From DATARH01 sp035648415 (GTDB lineage Bacteria > Pseudomonadota > Alphaproteobacteria > ATCC43930 > CGMCC-115725): a stretch of 64,000 nucleotides of DNA. The notes below the pieces were generated by a model. That model saw only the letters and a program-made list of their open reading frames with translations. It made no database searches and was not told where the DNA came from. Where the stretch lies: assembly GCA_035648415.1 (NCBI GenBank), contig DASRLO010000069.1, positions 1 through 64,000 of the forward strand, given 5' to 3'. This document shows positions 1-8,675 of the stretch, piece after piece; position 1 is the stretch's first letter; every line of letters starts with the position of its first letter. The translations under genes were made by a program, and so were the position numbers.

Positions 1-141
1 ATCGTTGACCTCCAGGCCGCCATCAACCGATACCTCGCCGAGACCAATGACAACCCAAAGCCCTTCACCTGGACCGCCGATCCCGACGCCATCATCGAAA
101 AAGTCAGGCGCGGGAAACAGGCGTTGGAGTCAATCCACTAG
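1..141 (+). mobile_element. IS630-family transposase, C-terminal end (cut by window edge)
   Basis: Frame 1 is open from the first base to a TAG at 139-141 and encodes 46 residues. The text resembles the extreme C-terminus of IS630-type DDE transposases: an LQAAINRYLAE helix, then NPKPFTWTADPDAII and a KVRRGKQAL tail. The catalytic DDE residues would lie upstream of the window, so it cannot be said whether the element is intact. It ends 240 bases from the 3' end of a tRNA gene. The family is assigned by recognition of the tail only. Confidence 0.75.
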
Positions 142-380
142 CGCCCAGTCTTTCCCTTATGGACGCGCCCCTTGCTCGCTGGGCGAGTCTTTGCCTTCGG
201 CGTGATCGGGCTTGTGCGGGTCTGGAAAGCACGCTGTAAGCTGCGCTGGAACCGCTCGGCCATGCCGGATTCACCAGCAAACTATGGACCGGCGGAACCT
301 ATGTGGAACCTATTATTCGTCGCCAACAGCCGCTGGCTTCCTAACGTGCTGTAAAAATATGTCTATTTTACTCGGAGTTT
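142..380. other. Spacer between IS630 remnant and tRNA-Ala
   Basis: No convincing gene is seen. The short open frames here lack a ribosome-binding site and resemble nothing recognised. The stretch probably holds the right end of the IS element and flanking DNA. The inverted repeat of the element could not be identified without its left end. Just beyond the tRNA 3' end the sequence is AT-rich (about 352-380), in contrast to the surrounding high GC. Confidence 0.4.
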
Positions 381-456
<76 letters not shown>

Positions 457-673
457 GATTCGCCCGAATCCGCGCCGCTGGCCCGGCGCCGGGCGGGCCG
501 GACTATGGGGAAGGGGCCGGAGGCTGTCAAGCGCGCCCCCGCCACATCCCAAGCAATTGCTTTACCGCAGAAACACTGGCGAAACCTCCGGCGGCGCGGC
601 GGGCGGCGGCGCTTGCGGATCGGCAGTGCTGCGGCTACCGTCGCGCCCATCTCGCTGCTCGATAGGCTACCTG

Positions 674-976
674 ATGCACGCCCTACTGTGGCTCATTCAT
701 ACCGTCATCTGGCTCTACATCTATCTTCTGATCGCTCAGGCGATCCTGAGTTGGCTCCTCGCGTTCGGTGTCATCAATCGCTACAACCGCACCGTTTCGC
801 TGATCGGCGATTTTCTTTACCGGATTACCGAACCCGCCTTGCGTCCAATTCGCTCGATGCTCCCGAATTTCGGCGGTCTTGATATCTCGCCGGTTATCCT
901 GATGCTGCTCCTCTATTTCCTGGACATATTAATTACCGTCGATATTGCCCCCTTTTTGCTCGGATATGTTCCTTAA
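674..976 (+). CDS. YggT family membrane protein
   Basis: A 100-residue protein with two hydrophobic segments (about residues 3-25 and 72-97) around a short polar loop containing YNRTVSLIGDFLYRITEPALRPIR. The pattern of a first helix ending in a tryptophan-rich stretch and the TEPxLRPIR motif is typical of YggT/CCB3 proteins. These sit in the inner membrane, and their role is only loosely tied to division or osmotic stress. The start at 674 is the first ATG that leaves a family-sized protein; the frame is open further upstream but the extra residues are low-complexity. It is followed by an alpha/beta hydrolase gene after 57 bases. Confidence 0.85.
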   Translation: MHALLWLIHTVIWLYIYLLIAQAILSWLLAFGVINRYNRTVSLIGDFLYRITEPALRPIRSMLPNFGGLDISPVILMLLLYFLDILITVDIAPFLLGYVP

Positions 977-1033
977 GCGCGGAGGACGCGCTCAAATTCG
1001 CCGGACTGATTAACCCTAAGCCAGGAGGCACCT

Positions 1034-1840
1034 ATGCTTCTGCCGTTGACGGGACGCTCGATCGCCTACGACCTCGTCGGCCCCGAGAGCGCGGCGACGG
1101 TCTGCATCACCCATTCGCTCGCCTCCGACGGCGGGAGCTGGGCCGAGCAGGTGCCGGCGCTGCTGCAAGCCGGGTTCCGGGTGCTGCGCATCGACATGCG
1201 CGGGCATGGCGGCAGCGACCCGGTCGCCGGCGACTACACGATGCCGGACCTCGCCGGCGACGTGGCGCTGGTGCTCGACGGGCTGGCGATCCCGCGCGTC
1301 CATTACATCGGCCTGTCGATCGGCGGAATGCTCGGCCAGGCCTTCGCGCTCGAGCATCCGCAGAAGCTCATTTCCGTCCTGTGGTGCGACACGCTGCCGG
1401 CGAGCCCGCCCGGCGCGGCTGAAATCTGGGGCCCGCGCGTCAAAGCGGTGCGCGAGGCGAATTCATTGGCGCCGCTCGTCGACGCCTCGATGGACCGCTA
1501 CCTGACCCCGGTCTTCAAGACAAGCAATCCCGGCCGCTGGAAGCAGATCGAGGACACGATCCTCGGCACCAGCGCGCCGGGCTATCTCGGCTGCGCGGCG
1601 GCGATCATGAATTTCGACTTTGTCCCGCGACTGCCGTCGATCCGCCTGCCGGTGCTGGTGGTGTGCGGCGAGCACGACGCCGGTACCCCGGCGCCGGAGA
1701 ACAGGAAGCTCGCCGGCCTCGTCCCCGGCGGCCGCTACGAGGAGATCGCCGGGATGCGGCATTTCCCCAATGTCGAGGCGCCGGACGCCTTCAACAAGAT
1801 CATGCTCGGCTGGCTCGAGGCGCAGAAGAAGCTGAACTGA
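1034..1840 (+). CDS. Alpha/beta hydrolase, 3-oxoadipate enol-lactonase-like
   Basis: A 268-residue single-domain alpha/beta hydrolase. The nucleophile elbow GLSIGG places Ser95. The acid is probably Asp215 in GEHDAGTP and the base His243 in GMRHFPN, giving a complete triad. The RIDMRGHGGSD oxyanion-side motif is also present. Overall it resembles PcaD/3-oxoadipate enol-lactonase and related small hydrolases, but no protocatechuate-pathway genes are nearby, so the substrate is open. A strong ribosome-binding site (AGGAGG at about 1022-1027) supports the ATG at 1034. There is no signal peptide, so it is cytoplasmic. Confidence 0.8.
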   Translation: MLLPLTGRSIAYDLVGPESAATVCITHSLASDGGSWAEQVPALLQAGFRVLRIDMRGHGGSDPVAGDYTMPDLAGDVALVLDGLAIPRVHYIGLSIGGMLGQAFALEHPQKLISVLWCDTLPASPPGAAEIWGPRVKAVREANSLAPLVDASMDRYLTPVFKTSNPGRWKQIEDTILGTSAPGYLGCAAAIMNFDFVPRLPSIRLPVLVVCGEHDAGTPAPENRKLAGLVPGGRYEEIAGMRHFPNVEAPDAFNKIMLGWLEAQKKLN

Positions 1841-1843
1841 CGG

Positions 1844-1859
1844 ACAACATTTATGTTGT
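1844..1859. promoter_or_regulatory. 16-base palindrome upstream of hicA, possible operator
   Basis: ACAACAT-TT-ATGTTGT is a perfect inverted repeat (7-bp arms, 2-base spacer) beginning 3 bases after the hydrolase stop and 30 bases before the hicA ATG. HicB antitoxins usually bind a palindrome overlapping their own promoter, so this is the natural candidate operator. It could instead be a weak hairpin at the end of the hydrolase transcript; there is no T-run. Confidence 0.4.
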
Positions 1860-1889
1860 GTCGCTGGGACGCGTGATTATCTTCATGCA

Positions 1890-2076
1890 ATGACGGCGCG
1901 CGAGTTTCGCCGCTGGCTGGCGCGCCACGGCTGCACCTTCGAGAACTACAAGGGCGGCGGCGGCCATGTTACCGTGGTTCGGGAAGATCGGCGCGCAGCT
2001 GCCGATGCATGGCGGCCGCAAAGAGCTCGGCACCGGTTTGATCAACAAGATCAAGAAGGACCTTGGTCTTGAATGA
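1890..2076 (+). pseudogene. hicA: HicA-like toxin gene, frameshifted
   Basis: The first frame encodes a HicA-type start, MTAREFRRWLARHGCTFE, and continues to GGGGHVTV near 1972. The HicA reading then moves to another frame, where WFGKIGAQLPMHGGRKELGTG and a lysine-rich tail run to a TGA at 2074-2076. In the first frame translation ends at 2072 in unrelated residues. One extra base (or two missing) around 1973-1976 explains this. The double-stranded-RNA-binding fold of HicA, an mRNA interferase, would be lost. The conserved histidine of the GGHV motif is kept. A sequencing error cannot be excluded, but the partner hicB is also broken. Confidence 0.75.
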
Positions 2077-2086
2077 GGTCTTCGCG

Positions 2087-2508
2087 ATGTATCCGATCAA
2101 GATCGAACATGACGACAACGGAACTCTGCTTGTTACCTGCCCCGACCTGCCTGAGGTGACGACATTTGGCGACAATGAAGCCGACGCGATGCGGCATGCG
2201 GCGGATGCTATCGAGGAGGCTCTCGCGGCGCGGATCGCACACCATGACGAAATTCCGGCGCCATCTGCGTCCCATGGGCGTTTGTGGCGAGCCTGCCGCC
2301 GCTCACGATCTCCAAGGCTGAGCTTTATAGAGCAGCTCGCGCCGCCGGCATGACCAAAGCCGAGCTAGGCCGTCGCTTGGGCTGGCATGCGCCGCAGGTC
2401 GACCGGATATTTGATTTGCGCCACCGCTCGAATATCGAGCAAATCGAGCAGGCGCTGCGCGCGATCGGCAAGCGCCTCGTCGTCAGCGTTCGCGACGCCG
2501 CCGAATAA
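2087..2508 (+). pseudogene. hicB: HicB-like antitoxin gene, frameshifted
   Basis: The 5' part (2087 to about 2280) encodes the HicB N-terminal domain: MYPIKIEHDDNGTLLVTCPD, then an EADAMRHAADAIEEAL helix. The 3' part is in another frame from about 2284 (VASLPPLTISKAELYRAARAAG) and encodes a helix-turn-helix domain, AELGRRLGWHAPQVDRI, of the kind that autoregulates hicAB. One missing base near 2280-2284 separates the parts. In the first frame the reading runs on as meaningless arginine-rich sequence. The gene starts 10 bases after hicA, as expected for an operon. Both genes look decayed. An independent use of the HTH half from the GTG at 2284 is possible but unlikely. Confidence 0.75.
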
Positions 2509-2511
2509 CCG

Positions 2512-3738
<1,227 letters not shown>

Positions 3739-3801
3739 CGCTTTTCCCTTGTCAAACCCGCTCGTCTTTATCAACGTCATCGCCGAACACGGGAGAAAAT
3801 C

Positions 3802-4173
3802 ATGCGATTGCTGTTTCGCATAGCCCTCACGGCCTCGGCAATGGCGGTCACCGCGCCGATCGGCGCATGGGCGCAGGCAGCCACCGGTTTCGATGGGACC
3901 TACGGCGGCGTGTCGCTGACGGCTAGCGGCAGCGGCCATTCATGCGCGGCTTCGTCGCCGGTTCCCGGGCCGCTGACGATTTCCGGAGGCAGTGCGAAAA
4001 CCGCCCAGGGACAAGCCGTGTTCCAAGGGACCGTCAATGCCCAGGGCACCCTGAACCTGCACAGCACATTGGGTACGGTGATGACCGGAAAAATCGACCA
4101 AAGCGGAAACGCGACCGCCGGATTAACCACCGGGCATAATTGCACCTACTCGTTCGCCTGGCGGAAGCGGTAG
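3802..4173 (+). CDS. Small exported protein of unknown function
   Basis: A 123-residue protein with a clear signal peptide (charged MRLLFR start, hydrophobic core, cleavage expected after GAWA at about residue 24). The mature part is rich in Gly, Thr and Ser and looks like a small beta-structured domain: FDGTYGGVSLTASG, then GKIDQSGNATAGL and an aromatic-basic end FAWRKR. It has two cysteines (in SGHSCAA and GHNCTY) that may form a disulfide in the periplasm. A GGGAGAAAAT stretch before the ATG acts as ribosome-binding site. I do not recognise a named family. Confidence 0.7.
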   Translation: MRLLFRIALTASAMAVTAPIGAWAQAATGFDGTYGGVSLTASGSGHSCAASSPVPGPLTISGGSAKTAQGQAVFQGTVNAQGTLNLHSTLGTVMTGKIDQSGNATAGLTTGHNCTYSFAWRKR

Positions 4174-4198
4174 CTGGCGCCAGCGCATATTACAAACG

Positions 4199-5320
4199 CT
4201 AGCCGGCGGCTGTTTCCGCGATGCGCCGGCCGCGTCCCGCTCTGATGCTCGCCGATTTCAACTGGCCGCAGGCGGCGAGGATGTCGCGCCCGCGCGGCAG
4301 GCGCACCGGCGCCGAGTAGCCGGCGGCGAAGACGATGTCGGAGAACGCTGCGATCGCCGCCTCGGTCGAGCATTCGTAGGGCGCGCCGGGCCACGGGTTG
4401 AACGGGATCAGATTGACCTTGGCGGGGACGCCGTTCAGCAGCCGCACCAGTTCGCGCGCCTCGGCCGGGCTGTCGTTGACGCCCTGCAGCATCACGTATT
4501 CGAAGGTGATGCGCCGCGCATTGCTCGACCCCGGATAGGCGCGGCAGGCGCCTAGCAATTCGGCGATCGGGTATTTCTTGTTGAGCGGCACCAGCACGTC
4601 GCGAACCTCGTCGCTGACCGCATGCAGCGAGATCGCCAGGTTGACGCCGATCTCCGATCCGCAGCGCGCGATCATCGGCGCCACGCCGGCGGTCGACAGT
4701 GTGATCTTGCGCCGCGAGATCGCCAGCCCCTCGGGGTCCATGACGGTCTTCAGCGCGGCGGCGACATTGTCGAAATTGTAGAGCGGCTCGCCCATCCCCA
4801 TCAGCACGATGTTGGTGAGCAGCCGGTCTTGCCCGGATCCCTTTAGCGGTGACGGCCACTCGCCGAGGGCGTCGCGCGCCAGCATGATTTGGCCGACGAT
4901 CTCGGCGGCGCCGAGGTTGCGCACCAGACGCTGGGTGCCGGTATGGCAGAAGCGGCAGGTGAGGGTGCAGCCGACCTGCGACGAGACGCACAGCGTGCCG
5001 CGGTCCTCCTCCGGGATGTGAACGGTCTCGACCTCTTGCCCGTCGGCGAAGCGCAGCAGCCATTTGCGCGTGCCGTCGCGAGAGACCTGCGCGGCGGCGA
5101 CCGCGGGCCGGCCGAGGATGTAGCGCTCGGCGAGCTGCTCGCGAAACCCTTTGGCCAGATTGGTCATCTGGGCGAAATCGGTGACGCCGCGATAATAGAT
5201 CCAGTGCCAAAGCTGACGGACACGAAACGGTTGGGCGCCAAAATCGTCCAGCGCGGCCGCCAACTCGGCCCGGCCGAGCCCGACAAGATCGCGCCTTTCG
5301 ATATCGATATTCAATTTCAA
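4199..5320 (-). CDS. rlmN: 23S rRNA (A2503-C2)/tRNA (A37-C2) methyltransferase, radical SAM
   Basis: A 373-residue RlmN. The radical-SAM CxxxCxxC motif is Cys118, Cys122 and Cys125 (VGCTLTCRFCHTGTQ). GMGEPLYN, GVNLAISLHA and the late ILAACGQL cysteine needed for the methyl-transfer mechanism are all present. It methylates A2503 of 23S rRNA and A37 of some tRNAs. The start is a TTG at 5320 that overlaps the TGA of the preceding gene by 4 bases (TTGA), so translation is probably coupled to the IalB-like gene upstream. No ATG gives a family-sized N-terminus. Confidence 0.95.
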   Translation of the reverse strand: MKLNIDIERRDLVGLGRAELAAALDDFGAQPFRVRQLWHWIYYRGVTDFAQMTNLAKGFREQLAERYILGRPAVAAAQVSRDGTRKWLLRFADGQEVETVHIPEEDRGTLCVSSQVGCTLTCRFCHTGTQRLVRNLGAAEIVGQIMLARDALGEWPSPLKGSGQDRLLTNIVLMGMGEPLYNFDNVAAALKTVMDPEGLAISRRKITLSTAGVAPMIARCGSEIGVNLAISLHAVSDEVRDVLVPLNKKYPIAELLGACRAYPGSSNARRITFEYVMLQGVNDSPAEARELVRLLNGVPAKVNLIPFNPWPGAPYECSTEAAIAAFSDIVFAAGYSAPVRLPRGRDILAACGQLKSASIRAGRGRRIAETAAG

Positions 5321-5898
5321 CGCCTAACGTCGCAGGCTTTGTCGATCAGCGCCAGCGCCTTGGCGAAGCCGCCGAGCGCGTAGGTATCTCTCGCCGTATG
5401 TCCTTTTTTCAGTGTGGCGTTGATGACGACCCGCTTTTCCTTGGCGAGCGCGGCCACGATCGCCTTGTCGAGTTCCGCGGTCGCCGCCCAGGCGGTTTCG
5501 TCCTTGGCAAACAACGCGAACCTGCCACCGCCGACATCGAGCGTCACATCGGCATCCTCGTTCAGCGCCACGCCGATGTCGAAGCTCACGACGTTGCTGA
5601 CGTTGTCCTGGGTGCGGTGCGTCACCATCGCCATCGCCGACTTGCCCTTTGCGGCCGGCGGCTCGGCCTTCTCCGGCTGGCCGACGAGGTAGCAGACCTT
5701 GCCCGATTTGTTCTGCGCCAGGTAGGCGGTCCACGACCCGGCGCTGCCGAGGGATTTCGCGGGGCCGGGATCGAACGCCAGCGGTGCCGCCGCGGCCGGC
5801 GCCGGCTTGCTCTTCGGCTTTTTCGCCGCGAAGACCGATGGGCCGGGCAGCAGGCAAGCGCAAGCCAAGCCGATAAACAGCAAGCGGATTGTCCTCAT
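5317..5898 (-). CDS. IalB-like secreted protein
   Basis: A 193-residue exported protein. Residues 1-24 form a signal peptide (MRTIRLLFIGLACACLLPG, cleavage near VFAA). A Lys/Pro/Ala linker follows, then a domain with WTAYLAQNKSGKVCYLVGQPEKAEP. The WxxY...KVCY pattern and late paired cysteine (KACDVRR) match the invasion-associated locus B (IalB) family, common periplasmic proteins of alphaproteobacteria whose function outside Bartonella is unclear. It overlaps rlmN by 4 bases and is probably co-transcribed with it. The ATG at 5898 was chosen because it begins the signal peptide. Confidence 0.75.
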   Translation of the reverse strand: MRTIRLLFIGLACACLLPGPSVFAAKKPKSKPAPAAAAPLAFDPGPAKSLGSAGSWTAYLAQNKSGKVCYLVGQPEKAEPPAAKGKSAMAMVTHRTQDNVSNVVSFDIGVALNEDADVTLDVGGGRFALFAKDETAWAATAELDKAIVAALAKEKRVVINATLKKGHTARDTYALGGFAKALALIDKACDVRR

Positions 5899-5995
5899 CC
5901 GGGGAAGATAGTCGCCGCGGGCCGTCATTGCCACCGCGCCAATGTCCGATGGCGACCCTCCCCAGCGGCGCCAAAACCAGGCACAATGGTCGGCG

Positions 5996-6565
5996 ATGGA
6001 CGAGATCACCATCCGCGCCGCCCGTCCCGAGGATGCCGCGCCCATTGCCCGGCTCGATGTCGAGACGTGGCAGGCGACCTATGCCGGCATTCTCGGGACG
6101 CCCTATCTTGCCGGCTTGTCGGCGGCGCGGCGCGAGACCGGCTGGGCCAACGTCATCGGCCGCGCGCCGCGCGAGGTGCATGTCGCGGTGGACGGCGCCG
6201 GCGACATCGTCGGCTTTGGCAGTTGCGGCGCGTGCCGCGGCGAGCCCGGCTTCTCGGGCGAGGTCTTCACCCTCTATGTCGCTCCCGATTGGCAGAACCG
6301 GGGGATCGGCCGCCGGCTGCTGCTGGCGATGTTCGCCCAGCTCGTCGCCCAGGGCCACAAGGCGGCGGTGATCTGGGTGCTGCGCGAGAACCCGGCGCGG
6401 TTCTTTTATCAGCGCCTCGGCGGCAGGGAAGTGCGGCGCAGGCTCTTGCCGTTCAACGGGACGCAGGTTCCGGCTTCGGCCTACGGGTGGAGCGACCTGC
6501 CCGGCTGTCTGTCGGCCAATGCCGATCTGAATTCGCGGCCGGCCGAGGGCGAACCCGGAGCCTGA
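5996..6565 (+). CDS. GNAT-family N-acetyltransferase
   Basis: A 189-residue GNAT fold. The N-terminal ITIRAARPEDAAPIARL, the central VFTLYVAPDWQNRGIGRRLL (motif A, acetyl-CoA pyrophosphate binding through Q/RxxGxG/A) and the late RENPARFFYQRLGG (motif B) are all present. These enzymes transfer acetyl from acetyl-CoA to an amine; the substrate cannot be told from sequence. The start at 5996 begins exactly at the fold; an upstream in-frame ATG at 5942 would add 18 unstructured residues. It is convergent with ccmE, ending 3 bases from it, and diverges from the IalB-like gene. Confidence 0.8.
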   Translation: MDEITIRAARPEDAAPIARLDVETWQATYAGILGTPYLAGLSAARRETGWANVIGRAPREVHVAVDGAGDIVGFGSCGACRGEPGFSGEVFTLYVAPDWQNRGIGRRLLLAMFAQLVAQGHKAAVIWVLRENPARFFYQRLGGREVRRRLLPFNGTQVPASAYGWSDLPGCLSANADLNSRPAEGEPGA

Positions 6566-6567
6566 CG

Positions 6568-7044
6568 CTAGCGGAAATGCGCGGGCGGCGGGCCGGCCAG
6601 CGCGCCCGGGTCGCCGCCTTCCTGCCAATGACCGCTTTTCTTGAGCGCCGCGGCAACTTCCGGAGGCATGTACTTTTCGTCGTGCTTGGCGAGCACCGTG
6701 CTGGCGACAAAGACCCCGTCCCGGAGCCGCCCCTCGGCGACGACGCCCTGCCCTTCGCGAAAGAGATCGGGGAGAATGCCGTCGTAATTGACCCCGATAT
6801 CGGTCTTGCCGTCTGTCACGCGGAACGAGATATGGCTGCCGTCTTCGTGCGCGAGGCTCTGGTTCTCGACCAAGCCGCCAATGCGGATCCGACCGCCGGC
6901 GATCGACGGGCGCGCCGCGAGTTCGCTCGGGCTGTAGAAAAAGACGAGATTGTCGCGGAACGCGGCCAAGACCATCGCCGTCGCGCCGCCCAGCGCGACG
7001 AGACCGCAGACGGCGATCGCGAGCCGCTTGCGCTTGCGCGTCAT
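6568..7044 (-). CDS. ccmE: Cytochrome c maturation protein CcmE (heme chaperone)
   Basis: A 158-residue membrane-anchored periplasmic protein that binds heme covalently and hands it to apocytochrome c. A basic start (MTRKRKRL) precedes one membrane helix (about 9-30). The OB-fold has FFYSPSEL, IRIGGLVE and VNYDGILPDLFREGQGVVAEG. The heme-binding histidine lies in LAKHDEKYMPPE. The start codon overlaps the ccmD stop (ATGA). It is the last gene of the ccmABCDE run; ccmF, ccmG and ccmH do not follow. Confidence 0.96.
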   Translation of the reverse strand: MTRKRKRLAIAVCGLVALGGATAMVLAAFRDNLVFFYSPSELAARPSIAGGRIRIGGLVENQSLAHEDGSHISFRVTDGKTDIGVNYDGILPDLFREGQGVVAEGRLRDGVFVASTVLAKHDEKYMPPEVAAALKKSGHWQEGGDPGALAGPPPAHFR

Positions 7045-7208
7045 CGCCGGGCGGAAGAACGCTGGAGGCGGTCGAGTTCGCGGACGCTGCCGCGATAGCG
7101 CCACCACGATAGCGCCGCGATGCCGCCTAGAACCGCGAGCGCGACGCCATAAGCCGGCCAGACAAAAGCCGCGTAGCCGCCCATCTCGATCCAACTCGTG
7201 AAGCTCAT
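7041..7208 (-). CDS. ccmD: Heme exporter protein CcmD
   Basis: A 55-residue protein found by translating the gap between ccmC and ccmE. It reads MSFTSWIEMGGYAAFVWPAY, then a membrane helix and a SWWRYRGSVRELDRLQ cytoplasmic tail. The GGYAxFVWxxY segment and the one-helix layout are typical of CcmD, which stabilises the CcmABC complex and helps release holo-CcmE. It starts 10 bases after the ccmC stop and overlaps ccmE by 4 bases. Confidence 0.92.
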   Translation of the reverse strand: MSFTSWIEMGGYAAFVWPAYGVALAVLGGIAALSWWRYRGSVRELDRLQRSSARR

Positions 7209-7218
7209 CGCTGCCCTC

Positions 7219-7980
7219 TCACCGCAACGCCGGGGTTGCGTCGGTGGGTGCGGCGGCGCGCCGCTCCGGCGCGGCCAGGCGCAGGGCGCGCGCCTTGCGC
7301 TCGTTCAAGGCGGTGCGCATGCGCAGCAGCAGCAGGGTCGCGAACAGCAGCGCGAAACCCGCCGCCATGATGAGCAGCGGCACCAGCATCGAGGCGTCGA
7401 TCGCCGGCCCGCCCAGGCGCAGGATGCTCGCCGGCTGATGCAGCGTATTCCACCAATTGACCGAGAACTTGATGATCGGCAGGTCGACGACGCCGACCAG
7501 CGCCAGCACCGCGCCGGCGCGCGCCCCGCGCCCCGGATCGTCGAATGCGTTCACCAGCGCGATGTAGCCGAGATAGAGAAAAAACAGCACCAGCACCGAG
7601 GTCAGCCGCGCGTCCCACACCCACCAGGCGCCCCACATCGGCCGGCCCCACAGCGACCCGGTGACGAGGCACACAAGCGTGAAGGCCGCGCCCAGCGGCG
7701 CCGCCGCCTGAGCCCCGACATCGGCCAGCGGGTGGCGCCATACCAGCGCGACAAAGCTCGCCGCCGCGATAACATAGTAGACGCCCTCCGCCAGGATCGC
7801 CGCCGGGACATGGACGAACATGATCCTGACGCTCTCGCCCTGCTGGTAATCGGGGGGCGCGACGATCAGCGCGAGATAAAGGCCGGCCGCCAAGACCGTG
7901 ATGGTCGCGGCGCCGAGATACGGCAGCACGGCGGCGCTCGCTCGCATGAAGCGCGCGGGATTGGCGAGATAGGTGAGCAT
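7219..7980 (-). CDS. ccmC: Cytochrome c maturation protein CcmC
   Basis: A 253-residue inner-membrane protein with about six helices. The tryptophan-rich heme-handling motif MWGAWWVWDARLTS lies in a periplasmic loop. Conserved histidines flank it (MFVHVPAA and WNTLHQPAS). It loads heme onto CcmE. The ATG at 7980 starts the family N-terminus; the open frame further upstream is not CcmC-like. It lies 26 bases after ccmB. Confidence 0.96.
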   Translation of the reverse strand: MLTYLANPARFMRASAAVLPYLGAATITVLAAGLYLALIVAPPDYQQGESVRIMFVHVPAAILAEGVYYVIAAASFVALVWRHPLADVGAQAAAPLGAAFTLVCLVTGSLWGRPMWGAWWVWDARLTSVLVLFFLYLGYIALVNAFDDPGRGARAGAVLALVGVVDLPIIKFSVNWWNTLHQPASILRLGGPAIDASMLVPLLIMAAGFALLFATLLLLRMRTALNERKARALRLAAPERRAAAPTDATPALR

Positions 7981-8006
7981 CGCGCGCAGTCTACCCCAAT
8001 TCGCCG

Positions 8007-8672
8007 CTAATCGAGCGCCTGGCGCAATGCCGCGGCGGCGGCGAGCGGGGCGAGCGGCAGGGCCGCCAGGGTCAGCGCGCCGAGCAGCAGTAAATGGGGA
8101 CGCGCGCCGGTGCCGGCAATTCCGGCCTCGACCGCGCCAGCGCCGAAAATCAGCACGGGAAGATAGAGCGGCAGCACGACCAGCGAGGATAAGACCCCCG
8201 GCCGTCGCGCGCCAAGCGTCAGCGCGGCGGCGATCGCGCCCAACAGGCTCAACGCCGGGGTTCCAATCAACAGACCGAGCGCCAGCAGCGGCAGGGCGGC
8301 CGAATCGAGGTCGACCAGCTCGCCGAGAAATGGGCTGATCAGGGTGAGCGGCAGGCCGGTCGTCACCCAGTGCGCGGCGCATTTGGCGAGGACAACGCCT
8401 TCGAGCGGCATCGCCGACAGCGCCAGAAGATCGAGATTGCCGTCGGCGTGGTCGGCGGCGAACAGCCGGTCGAGGCTCAACACCGCGGCGAGCAGCGCGG
8501 CGACCCAGATGATGCCGGCGCCGATCCGCCGCAGCATCTCGGCCTCCGGCCCGACCCCGAGCGGAAACAGCACCACCGCCAGCACGAAAAAGCCCAGCGC
8601 CAGGCCGATCTCGCCGCCCTGGCGAACGGCGAGCAGCAACTCGCGGCGAAACAGGCCGAGATACGCGCCCAT
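8007..8672 (-). CDS. ccmB: Heme exporter protein CcmB
   Basis: A 221-residue integral membrane protein with six predicted helices. It is the permease partner of CcmA in the ABC complex that powers release of heme-loaded CcmE. The N-terminal FRRELLLAVRQGGEIG, the LDRLFAADHADGNLDLLALS loop and the PLTLISPFLGEL segment are conserved CcmB features. It begins 3 bases after the ccmA stop and is followed closely by ccmC, so the genes are almost certainly one transcript. Confidence 0.95.
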   Translation of the reverse strand: MGAYLGLFRRELLLAVRQGGEIGLALGFFVLAVVLFPLGVGPEAEMLRRIGAGIIWVAALLAAVLSLDRLFAADHADGNLDLLALSAMPLEGVVLAKCAAHWVTTGLPLTLISPFLGELVDLDSAALPLLALGLLIGTPALSLLGAIAAALTLGARRPGVLSSLVVLPLYLPVLIFGAGAVEAGIAGTGARPHLLLLGALTLAALPLAPLAAAAALRQALD

Positions 8673-8675
8673 GCG

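Noticed and set aside
975..995. Small hairpin after yggT as terminator
   Set aside because: The stem is only 6 bp and no T-run follows.
5398..7098. 566-codon open frame spanning the IalB-like, GNAT and ccmE genes
   Set aside because: It crosses three well-supported genes in other frames and has no recognisable domain.
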